A stretch of 7,898 nt of DNA from an uncultured Planctomycetaceae bacterium (GCA_903921605.1 CAIXQV010000349.1:1-7898), one strand, 5' to 3'; numbered from the stretch's first letter, positions 1-5,940 are shown. Numbers and translations: made by a program. The notes: generated by a model from the letters alone, not told the origin.

Positions 1-132
1 AATGAGATGAAATTGTTTAGCGGCAAGCCGCAGGCGACTGCGTTTCATCGCCGGTCAGGTTTTAGAAGCATTCAGCGTTCAACCTGCGTTTTGGATTTGA
101 CAGAGTATTACATGGACTGTCTCGAATCGACC

Positions 133-153
133 CCTTCGGCCTCGTGCCGAAGG
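133..153. repeat. 8-bp perfect inverted repeat
   Basis: CCTTCGGC at 133-140 and GCCGAAGG at 146-153 are perfectly complementary around a 5-nt CTCGT loop. No T-tract follows on either strand. Function unknown. Confidence 0.5.
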
Positions 154-160
154 TGAGATG

Positions 161-287
161 GTTTGGCAACCAGAAAGATGTTCCTTTATGACGCCTCTGA
201 CGCCTCACTTCCCTCAAACCACTGCCTACGACAGTGGTTTGAGGGAATCGGAACATTTCGGGCGGATTCGTATGCTGGTTTCCAAAC
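161..287. repeat. Nested imperfect fold-back with a central hairpin
   Basis: The outer arms GTTTGGCAACCAG (161-173) and CTGGTTTCCAAAC (275-287) are complementary at 12 of 13 positions. A middle stem pairs ATGTTCC (178-184) with GGAACAT (250-256). The core is the perfect 16-bp hairpin at 209-247. The left side carries an unpaired insert of about 24 nt containing a 9-nt tandem duplication, TGACGCCTC twice at 189-206. Three nested stems in one order are unlikely by chance and suggest a small non-autonomous palindromic element or a structured RNA. No open reading frame of note lies within. Confidence 0.5.
209..247. repeat. Perfect 16-bp hairpin, 7-nt loop
   Basis: TTCCCTCAAACCACTG at 209-224 and its exact reverse complement at 232-247 flank the loop CCTACGA. 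This is the strongest perfect inverted repeat in the left end of the window. It lacks a T-run on both sides, so a repeat-element or structured-RNA role is more likely than simple termination. Confidence 0.7.
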
Positions 288-321
288 GTTACACCACTCA
301 GGCAAGCTGAGTGGCGTCAAC
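288..321 (-). repeat. Hairpin just downstream of the DUF1269 gene
   Basis: CCACTCAG (294-301) and CTGAGTGG (307-314) form a perfect 8-bp stem with a GCAAG loop. The stem extends outwards, with one mismatch and one bulge, to GTTACA at 288-293 and the complementary end at 315-321. It begins 23 nt past the stop codon, where a transcript end is expected, but no T-tract follows on the minus strand. It could stabilise the 3' end of the mRNA. Confidence 0.4.
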
Positions 322-344
322 AAGCAAGATTTGGGACAGGCGAA

Positions 345-908
345 CTACGCTACCGCCACGGCAGGTTCATCAACCAGAAACAATTCCGCTTTGGTCGCCC
401 CGGAAGTGCTCAGCAGTTCCTTTGCTCGTTCGACTTCTTCCGGAGTTCCATGCGCCACCATTAGAAACTGTCCGGACTTGATGCAGCCTTCATACTGCAC
501 AATGCTGTTGTTAGGAATTCCGACACTGACCAGCGCCGCTCCAAGAGCACTCAATCCGCCCACCACCGCCGCGCTTTCGAGGGCACCAACCAGTGCGGCT
601 ACAAAGGGACCAGCCACAAGCAGTGGCCCAACTCCAGGCACCATAAAGAATCCTGACCCAAACAACAGCGCCCAGAATCCGCCCCAGAAAGCTCCCTGAG
701 TTCCCCAGTACAACATGCGATCGCCGGCGTTGTAATAGCCCACCACATTTTCCTCGGAGTGATATCCCTTGCCGATGATAGAAAGCAGTTTCATATCGAA
801 GCCTGCATCTGCAAGGTGTTTCACGGCATCCTCGGCCAATGTGTGCGTGCTGAACGTCGCAATCACACTGTTCCTATGGCGATCGATCTTTGCATTAGGA
901 TTTTTCAT
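345..908 (-). CDS. DUF1269 / general stress protein 17M-like membrane protein
   Basis: Predicted protein of 187 residues, recognised by its overall pattern. A soluble N-terminal alpha/beta part (about 14-50) precedes the family-like stretch around YYNAGDRMLYWG (59-69). Next come a glycine-rich hydrophobic middle (about 70-130), probably two or three membrane passes, and a C-terminal half-domain (about 145-178) with the typical LMVAHGTPEEVERAKELL. Biochemical function is unknown; relatives are annotated as general or heat stress proteins. I chose the ATG at 908. The longer frame begins with a GTG at 977 inside a terminator hairpin, and its extra 23 residues are encoded by that hairpin and its T-tract. 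Upstream of 908 there is only a weak purine stretch (AAAGAAAGA). It lies downstream of mgtA in the same direction, but a strong terminator ends 26 nt before its start. Family call fairly confident, role not. Confidence 0.8.
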   Translation of the reverse strand: MKNPNAKIDRHRNSVIATFSTHTLAEDAVKHLADAGFDMKLLSIIGKGYHSEENVVGYYNAGDRMLYWGTQGAFWGGFWALLFGSGFFMVPGVGPLLVAGPFVAALVGALESAAVVGGLSALGAALVSVGIPNNSIVQYEGCIKSGQFLMVAHGTPEEVERAKELLSTSGATKAELFLVDEPAVAVA

Positions 909-934
909 CAGAAATACGTCTTTCTTTGGGGCAT

Positions 935-985
935 AAAAAAAGCCGACGTGACCGAACACTCGAAAGTATTCGATCACGTCGGCTT
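935..985 (-). terminator. Rho-independent terminator, copy 1, in the leader of the DUF1269 gene
   Basis: On the minus strand AAGCCGACGTGA (985-974) pairs with TCACGTCGGCTT (951-940), followed by a run of seven T (941-935). The inner part continues the stem without a break: 21 pairs in all, two of them G-T wobbles, closed by a TTCG tetraloop (964-961). The opposite strand has no T-run after the stem, so it acts one way. It lies 293 nt past the mgtA stop and ends only 26 nt before the DUF1269 start. It may end the mgtA transcript, act as an attenuator of the next gene, or both. It shares its 12-bp base and T-tract with the hairpin at 4001-4050. Confidence 0.88.
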
Positions 986-1277
986 ACTTGAAAACGGGCG
1001 GCTCACATTTGAACTGCCATTTTTGAGGTCGTCCGACAACCTGAGATTTTGTCACCAAACACGAGGTGCTCTTGTGACAGTGCGATCTTCACGATGTGAG
1101 CAGGATTAGCAACACCAATGAGCACCATCTGCTGGAATTGTGGGGAATTCACAGATTGCCGTCGAGAGTTTCTCGAAAGGTTTAAACGCGTCGCAGTGAC
1201 GGCAGTTTTTGTTGTCAGCGAATCTCTAGGATTAAACATCCGGGACTTGAAGTCTCATACTACGTTTTGTTTGACGT
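986..1277. other. Gap between mgtA and the terminator before the DUF1269 gene
   Basis: No gene is supported with confidence. A 78-codon open frame (ATG 1239 to stop 1003, minus strand) has no visible Shine-Dalgarno and a product I do not recognise, though it ends 18 nt before the terminator. Small stems are visible: TCGAGA/TCTCGA at 1162-1176 with a 3-nt loop, the more distant pair TGCCGTC (1157-1163) with GACGGCA (1198-1204), and a 7-bp stem with one wobble around 1242-1256. The gap is either a long mgtA 3' untranslated region or the promoter and structured leader of the DUF1269 gene. I found no clear -35/-10 or -24/-12 promoter. Confidence 0.5.
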
Positions 1278-3944
1278 TCAAATCCAGCTCTTCTTCAACA
1301 GCCACATTTTCAGCAACTGCGTGATCACAATGTAGGCAAGAAGTGATACCGCCAATAAAGGCCAGTAGAGCTTGGGGAGTTGAGTAAATCCGAGATAGTC
1401 GCCGAGCACTGTGAAGGGGATGGCAACTCCGATGGCCATAATGGTTGCGGACATGACAAGCAGCGGCCATGAAGGCCAGCTCTGCAGGAACGGGATCTTA
1501 TTCGTCCGGATGATGTGAATGATCACGGTCTGAGTTAACAGGCTCTCAACAAACCAGCCGGTCTGAAACAGCCGAGTACTATGAGCGGCAGACTCCGGAG
1601 TGCTCGTATCCCAGCAGTTGAAGACGTAGAGCATGATGAAGAACGTGGTGAAGTCGAAAAGCGACGAACAAGGCCCGATGAACACGATGAATCGAGTCAG
1701 CTGCTGCATGTCCCACGGCCGTGGCTTCGTGATCTGCTCGGCATCCACGTTGTCGGTTGGAATCGCGGTCTGGCTGATATCGTACAGTAAGTTGTTAGCA
1801 AGAATCTGAATTGGAGACATCGGCAGGAACGGCACAAAAATGCTCGCCCCGAGCACGCTGAACATATTGCCAAAGTTACTACTGGCTCCCATGCGAACGT
1901 ACTTCAGAATGTTGGCGAAGACTTTGCGGCCTTCGACGACGCCAGCTTCCAGAACCATCAGGGATTTTTCCAGAAGGATCAGATCGGCCGATTCTTTGGC
2001 AATGTCCACGGCCGTGTCGACACTGATCCCGACGTCGGCCGTTCGCAGCGCCGGAGCATCGTTGATGCCATCTCCCATGAAGCCGACAGTATGCTTCTGA
2101 GATTGCAGAGCCTTGATGATTCGCTGTTTGTGCGTCGGGGAAACTCGAGCAAACAACGTTGTCTTCCACGACACCTCCGCAAGTTGCGCGTCGGACATGG
2201 CTTCGACATCGCTGCCCAGCAGAACAAAATCGGTGGCCAGACCGACCTCTTTGCAGATCTTCTTTGCGACGAGTTCATTGTCCCCGGTGACGACTTTCAC
2301 TGAAATCCCGTGGGCTTGCAGAGCTTTGAGGGCCGCGTTGGCAGAATCTTTCGGCGGATCAAGAAACGCCACGTAACCCTTCAACGTCAGGCTGGTTTCA
2401 TCGTCTTTCGTGTAAGGCGTTGAATCACCGGCGACGATACCTCGTGGAGCAATGTCCTTGCTGGCAATCGCGAGAACTCGGAATCCATCGGACGAAAGTC
2501 GTTCGTACTCCTTTTTCAGCTCGTCAATATGAGCATGGTCCATCAGCAGCCGCTGTCCGGCCAGTTCAAAATCAGCACATCGAGGAAAGATGGCTTCCGG
2601 CGCGCCTTTGCTGATGATGCGGTCCTTGTCATCAGGAGTTCGGACGACAACGGACATAATGCGACGCTGAAAGTCGAACGGGATCTCGTCGACCTTGGTG
2701 TATTCCGGGATTCGCGCATGATCATGAGTCTCGACGTGGGCCAGCACGGCACGATCGAGGATGTTCTTCAGGCCGGTTTGAAAATGGCTGTTCATGTAGG
2801 CCAGAGCCAGCACATCATCGCTTTCCTTCAGCGCGACATCGCAGTGGCGTTCGAGAATGACCTGATCCATTGTGAGTGTCCCGGTCTTGTCGGTACACAG
2901 GACGTCCATCGCGCCGAGATTCTGAATGGCGTTGAGCCGCTTCACGATCACCTTCTGACGGCTCATGGCTAATGCTCCCTGAGACAAGCAGACGGTGACG
3001 ATCATCGGCAGCATTTCGGGAGTCAGCCCGACGGCGACTGCGATGGCAAAGAAAAAGGCTTCCGACCAGTTTCCTTTGGTAAATCCGTTGATAAAGAACA
3101 CCAGCGGAACCATCACGAGAACAAAGCGCAGAATAAGCCACGTGAACTTCGCAATGCCCTTATCGAAGGCGCTTTCTTCAGGCTGTTCCGACAATGTTTC
3201 GGCCATGCCGCCGAGATACGTTTCTTTCCCGGTCGCGACAACGACACCGGTCGCCGAACCACTTTCCACGCTGGTGCCAAGAAAGGCAATGCAGGTGAGG
3301 TCGACTGCGACATGACTTGCGATCGCCTTCTCGGTTTCGAATTTCTCCACCGGCAAACTTTCGCCTGTGAGAGAGCTCTGCATGACAAACAGATCTTTCG
3401 CAACCAGCAGGCGCAGGTCGGCGGGAACCATATCTCCGGCGGCCAGCTGCACGATGTCACCGGGCACCAATTGCGAAATCGAAATTTCCTGCGGCTGTTT
3501 GTTTCGAATGACTGTGGCTGTGAGCGAAATCATGGCCTTCAGTTTTGCTGCGGCCTTGCTGGCTCGACCTTCCTGAAGCAGATTCAGGCCCACGCCGAGC
3601 ACGATCATCGCCGACATCACCGTGGCGGCTCGAATATCGCCCGTGATAAACGAAACCAGCACCAGTGAGGCCAGCAGCATCACGAGCGGATTGAAGACCG
3701 CGTGACGCAGAATCCTGCCGAATCCGCCCTGAGCATCAGCCGCGAGGATATTGGGGCCATATTGATTGAGCCTGGATCGTGCCTCATCTTCGCTGAGTCC
3801 ACTGGTGCTGGTCTTCAGTAGCCGGCAGGTTCCCTCAGCATCAAGTGTTGCGGCTTCGATTAATCTCTGCGACGCGTCAACATGCGGCTTCTCGCGACGG
3901 ATCGAGGTAAACAGTCTTTTCGGGAACAGTGTGGAGCCGGTCAA
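1278..3944 (-). CDS. mgtA: Magnesium-transporting P-type ATPase (MgtA/MgtB, type IIIB)
   Basis: Full-length inner-membrane ATPase of 888 residues. In this family ATP hydrolysis drives Mg2+ from the periplasm into the cytosol. Visible in order: a cytosolic N-terminus with a cation-ATPase N domain (about 38-70), a first membrane pair (about 82-122), the actuator domain with TGES (193-196), membrane pair 3-4 with the MgtA-type GLTPEMLP (306-313), the phosphorylation motif DKTGT with Asp352, the nucleotide domain with KGAPE (446-450), TGDN (553-556) and GDGINDAP (624-631), then a further set of C-terminal membrane helices. The SNFGNMFSVLGAS (689-701) and NNLLYD (717-722) helices are typical of MgtA rather than of Ca2+ or Na+/K+ pumps. 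The start is a TTG at 3944. No in-frame ATG precedes the conserved part, and a GGGAC lies about 7 nt upstream, but the exact start is uncertain. No magnesium riboswitch or mgtL-like leader was recognised. It is bracketed by two related terminators. Confidence 0.94.
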   Translation of the reverse strand: MTGSTLFPKRLFTSIRREKPHVDASQRLIEAATLDAEGTCRLLKTSTSGLSEDEARSRLNQYGPNILAADAQGGFGRILRHAVFNPLVMLLASLVLVSFITGDIRAATVMSAMIVLGVGLNLLQEGRASKAAAKLKAMISLTATVIRNKQPQEISISQLVPGDIVQLAAGDMVPADLRLLVAKDLFVMQSSLTGESLPVEKFETEKAIASHVAVDLTCIAFLGTSVESGSATGVVVATGKETYLGGMAETLSEQPEESAFDKGIAKFTWLILRFVLVMVPLVFFINGFTKGNWSEAFFFAIAVAVGLTPEMLPMIVTVCLSQGALAMSRQKVIVKRLNAIQNLGAMDVLCTDKTGTLTMDQVILERHCDVALKESDDVLALAYMNSHFQTGLKNILDRAVLAHVETHDHARIPEYTKVDEIPFDFQRRIMSVVVRTPDDKDRIISKGAPEAIFPRCADFELAGQRLLMDHAHIDELKKEYERLSSDGFRVLAIASKDIAPRGIVAGDSTPYTKDDETSLTLKGYVAFLDPPKDSANAALKALQAHGISVKVVTGDNELVAKKICKEVGLATDFVLLGSDVEAMSDAQLAEVSWKTTLFARVSPTHKQRIIKALQSQKHTVGFMGDGINDAPALRTADVGISVDTAVDIAKESADLILLEKSLMVLEAGVVEGRKVFANILKYVRMGASSNFGNMFSVLGASIFVPFLPMSPIQILANNLLYDISQTAIPTDNVDAEQITKPRPWDMQQLTRFIVFIGPCSSLFDFTTFFIMLYVFNCWDTSTPESAAHSTRLFQTGWFVESLLTQTVIIHIIRTNKIPFLQSWPSWPLLVMSATIMAIGVAIPFTVLGDYLGFTQLPKLYWPLLAVSLLAYIVITQLLKMWLLKKSWI

Positions 3945-4000
3945 TGTTTTGTCCCAGAGAAGAACTGGTGAATTCGCAAACGCAGTAAGATACGGCCAAT

Positions 4001-4050
4001 AAAAAAAGCCGACGTGACGAAACGCCCTGCGGCTTCCATCACGTCGGCTT
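4001..4050 (-). terminator. Rho-independent terminator, copy 2, after the protease gene
   Basis: On the minus strand AAGCCGACGTGA (4050-4039) pairs with TCACGTCGGCTT (4017-4006), followed by seven T (4007-4001). The inner stem differs from copy 1 but still folds: eight further pairs (two wobbles, one bulged G at 4023) close on a GCAG tetraloop (4030-4027). It lies 134 nt past the HtrA stop and its T-run ends 56 nt before the TTG chosen for mgtA. It most simply ends the protease transcript. The spacing leaves just enough room for a separate mgtA promoter, but none is obvious. Confidence 0.88.
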
Positions 4051-4184
4051 ACTTATCAACGAACCAGCGGGTGTGACCTGCCGGTTATCAGATGAGTCAT
4101 CCGAAAATTGCCAGCACTGATCCTCAGAAAGAAACTCTGTGCCGACACCAATCCACGGTAACAGATTTCTTGTGGGGGAAACAG

Positions 4185-5714
4185 TTACCCTTTCACAACC
4201 ACAAACCGAGAACTCTCACCGGCCTGAACGAGCATCAGCACTCCGTCTTCAGGTTTGAATTCTTTAACAGCATCTCCAAACTCGGCGACCGACTTGACTG
4301 ACGTCTTACCAACTTTGCGGATCACCATGCCATCTTCGAGTCCAGCACTGGCGGCCGGGCTACTTGGCTCAACACCGGTGATTACGACTCCGTTGACATC
4401 AGACATTCCCAACTGGCTGGCAACATCTGGCGTGAGATCGGACAGCTGAAGTCCCAGTCCGTTGAACTCTGAAGCCGTTGATTTCTCAGCCTTCGTTGGT
4501 TCCACAGCAGACACCGTCGTTGGCATCGCTTCGACTCGGACGTCAATCGACATCTTCTTACCATCTCGAATGACCACAACCTTGTGAACATCATTCAGTG
4601 ACGCTCGTTCCACGCGTCCCTGAAGGTCAGCTGGTTTCGTGATGGACGTCCCATCAAACTCCAGAATCACGTCGCCGCTGAGCAGTCCGGCATTGGCCGC
4701 AGGACTCCCGGCTCGGACGTCTGTAACTACTGCTCCTCGGACGGTATCGAGGCCAAGTTGTTTTGACAGCGTACTGTCGATGGATTGAATTCCGACTCCA
4801 AGAAACGCTCGCTGAACGGTTCCATGAGCCATCAATTCATCTCCCACCCAGCGAGCCAGGTTGACCGGAACGGCAAATCCAACACCCTGATAGCCACCGC
4901 TTGTACTGGAAATCGCAGTGTTGATACCGATAACTTGCCCATCCAGATTCACCAGCGGTCCACCACTGTTACCGGGATTGATCGCCGCATCGGTTTGCAA
5001 GAACTCTTCACGAGCCGTGATACCAATTCCACGAGCCTTCGCGCTGATGATGCCGGCAGTGACGGTTTCATCCAGTCCGAAAGGTGCTCCGACAGCAATC
5101 ACCCAGTCGCCAACGTTGAGCTGATCACTATTGCCAATGACGGCGGCTGGCAAACTGTCTTTGGTGTCGATTCGAACTACAGCGATGTCTGTCTTAGGAT
5201 CTGTCTTCCATTCCGTCGCTTCGAACTCTCGGCCGTCATGCAATTTGATCAGGAGCTTGTCCGCATCTTTGACCACATGATTATTGGTCAGAATGATACC
5301 ACTGGAATCCACAATCACACCAGAGCCCATGCCGGTTCGCTGTGGCTCGCTCTTCCCTTCTGATTGTTCTTGGGGCATGTTGTCGAAGAACTGTTTGAAC
5401 AGCGGATTGTCTTTAAGTTCCTCCGGGATCTGGCCGTGTTGACCCATCCCCGCAGGTTTCGACGACATCGACTGAATAGTGACAACCGATGGCATCACCG
5501 CTTCCGAGGCTTCTCGAAATGCCCCCGAAAGTGACTTGGCGTAGTTGTGGGACACCGCGTGTTCGCCGACCTCTTTTTGTCCGGCTGTTGTGTCCGTCCA
5601 TTTGATCGTCGTTCCGGCAACGGCTGGCGATGATCCATAATGGATGCTGGCTCCAACTCCGGCTGCTGACAGCATTAAACCTGCTGCCATCCATTGAAAT
5701 GATGTGAGTTTCAT
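4185..5714 (-). CDS. htrA: Periplasmic serine endoprotease, HtrA/DegP/DegQ type
   Basis: 509 residues, the usual size of a two-PDZ HtrA. Proteins of this family degrade or hold misfolded envelope proteins. The N-terminus (1-33) is a signal sequence: basic MK, hydrophobic core about 9-22, then AVA (31-33) as a plausible signal-peptidase site, though retention as a membrane anchor is possible. A linker (about 34-125) has a Gln/Glu/Gly-rich stretch resembling the LA loop. The trypsin-like domain (about 126-290) carries the catalytic triad: His146 in TNNHVV, Asp176 in TDIAVV, and Ser250 in GNSGGP. PDZ1 lies at about 300-395 and PDZ2 at about 418-509, joined by a Thr/Glu/Lys-rich linker. The ATG at 5714 has a good AGGGAG Shine-Dalgarno 7 nt upstream. 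It follows a two-component operon and is preceded by a sigma-54-type promoter, which suggests stress-induced expression. Whether it is DegP, DegQ or DegS in function cannot be told from sequence. Confidence 0.95.
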   Translation of the reverse strand: MKLTSFQWMAAGLMLSAAGVGASIHYGSSPAVAGTTIKWTDTTAGQKEVGEHAVSHNYAKSLSGAFREASEAVMPSVVTIQSMSSKPAGMGQHGQIPEELKDNPLFKQFFDNMPQEQSEGKSEPQRTGMGSGVIVDSSGIILTNNHVVKDADKLLIKLHDGREFEATEWKTDPKTDIAVVRIDTKDSLPAAVIGNSDQLNVGDWVIAVGAPFGLDETVTAGIISAKARGIGITAREEFLQTDAAINPGNSGGPLVNLDGQVIGINTAISSTSGGYQGVGFAVPVNLARWVGDELMAHGTVQRAFLGVGIQSIDSTLSKQLGLDTVRGAVVTDVRAGSPAANAGLLSGDVILEFDGTSITKPADLQGRVERASLNDVHKVVVIRDGKKMSIDVRVEAMPTTVSAVEPTKAEKSTASEFNGLGLQLSDLTPDVASQLGMSDVNGVVITGVEPSSPAASAGLEDGMVIRKVGKTSVKSVAEFGDAVKEFKPEDGVLMLVQAGESSRFVVVKG

Positions 5715-5734
5715 GCTGACTCTCCCTGTTCAGC
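5715..5734 (-). promoter_or_regulatory. htrA ribosome-binding site in the loop of a small hairpin
   Basis: The Shine-Dalgarno AGGGAG (5727-5722) lies 7 nt before the ATG. It sits in a 10-nt loop (5729-5720) closed by the 5-bp stem GCTGA (5734-5730) with TCAGC (5719-5715), which abuts the start codon. The upstream arm can instead pair with a distant sequence at 5794-5801. Presence of the Shine-Dalgarno is clear; a regulatory role for the hairpin is inference. Confidence 0.6.
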
Positions 5735-5801
5735 GGAAAGTTCAAACAACAAACCGCACTGCAACTGCCGAGCGAATTCGTTTACTGTCTGATGCTGAAC
5801 A
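5727..5801 (-). promoter_or_regulatory. Long-range 8-bp pairing in the htrA 5' leader
   Basis: On the minus strand TGTTCAGC (5801-5794) is an exact reverse complement of GCTGAACA (5734-5727). If transcription starts near 5804, as the -24/-12 element predicts, the first arm lies at the very 5' end of the mRNA and the second directly borders the Shine-Dalgarno. This pairing and the local GCTGA/TCAGC hairpin use the same bases and exclude each other. Confidence 0.35.
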
Positions 5802-5814
5802 CGGAGACCAGAAA

Positions 5815-5830
5815 AGCAAGTGGTGTGCCG
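5815..5830 (-). promoter_or_regulatory. Sigma-54 (-24/-12) promoter for htrA
   Basis: The minus strand reads CGGCACACCACTTGCT (5830-5815). Compared with the established consensus TGGCACG-N4-TTGCW it matches the GG and CAC of the -24 box and the whole TTGC plus W of the -12 box, with the required 10 nt between GG and GC. Only the leading T and the G after CAC differ. The -12 base is at 5816, placing the transcript start near 5804, about 90 nt before the ATG. The neighbouring upstream gene encodes a sigma-54-dependent activator, which strengthens the call. Confidence 0.78.
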
Positions 5831-5859
5831 CGTTGGTAAGATTGATTCGTGAGCTTTAT

Positions 5860-5895
5860 CGCTGAGTTTTTTCGTGTTTGCGACGAAAACTCGCG
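5860..5895. promoter_or_regulatory. Inverted repeat upstream of the -24/-12 promoter, possible activator site
   Basis: On the plus strand CGC-T-GAGTTTT-TT-CGT (5860-5875) is mirrored by ACGAAAACTCGCG (5883-5895), with two small bulges and a 7-nt centre. It lies at about -56 to -91 relative to the predicted start at 5804. This is close to the range where upstream sites of Fis-type NtrC activators are found, usually a little further out. Binding by the adjacent regulator is inference; it could also be a chance or RNA-level hairpin. Confidence 0.35.
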
Positions 5896-5926
5896 GGGTA
5901 TTTTGTCCCGCGGGGCATTCCGCCCC
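5892..5926. repeat. Two adjoining GC-rich hairpins
   Basis: CGCGGG (5892-5897) pairs with CCCGCG (5907-5912) across a T-rich loop, and GGGGC (5912-5916) pairs with GCCCC (5922-5926) across ATTCC. They share base 5912, so only one can form completely. They stand out as GC-rich against the AT-rich surroundings. Function unknown; they may belong to the palindromic repeat next to them or to the activator region. Confidence 0.45.
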
Positions 5927-5940
5927 AACTAAGAACCAGC

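Larger units (their letters stand above)
1..344. other. Gene-free region downstream of the DUF1269 gene, rich in hairpins
   Basis: I see no convincing gene here. The open frames crossing it lack family-like sequence and are antisense to, or continuous with, the DUF1269 gene. The region holds several separate inverted repeats: GCGG/CCGC at 20-31 with a CAAG loop, GGCGA/TCGCC at 33-52, an 8-bp stem at 133-153, a nested fold-back at 161-287 with a perfect 16-bp core, and another stem at 288-321. None is followed by a clear T-run on either strand, so none is a textbook rho-independent terminator. The region may contain interspersed palindromic repeats or a structured 3' end of the DUF1269 transcript. 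Confidence 0.6.

Noticed and set aside
1..344. tRNA or CRISPR array among the hairpins
   Set aside because: No cloverleaf with conserved T-loop or anticodon arm, and no regularly spaced identical repeats.
163..699. 178-codon plus-strand open frame
   Set aside because: It overlaps the DUF1269 gene antisense; its product is low-complexity Ser/Thr/Pro/Ala-rich, as expected from the complement of a real gene, and the left half lies in hairpin DNA.
909..977. GTG start at 977 for the DUF1269 gene, adding 23 residues
   Set aside because: The extra codons are the terminator hairpin and T-tract themselves; family-like sequence begins after the ATG at 908.
3976..3998. Possible -24/-12 promoter before mgtA (TTGGCC ... 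TGC)
   Set aside because: The GG-to-GC distance is 12 nt instead of the required 10, and the boxes match poorly.
4062..4086. Inverted repeat AACCAGC/GCCGGTT between htrA and terminator copy 2
   Set aside because: Only 7 bp with one mismatch and an 11-nt loop; no T-run and no context to support a function.
3945..4184. Magnesium riboswitch or mgtL-type leader upstream of mgtA
   Set aside because: The space is largely taken by the htrA terminator, and I recognise no M-box elements or Pro/Asp/Glu-rich leader peptide.
4785..5363. 192-codon plus-strand open frame inside htrA
   Set aside because: Antisense to the protease catalytic domain; no family features.
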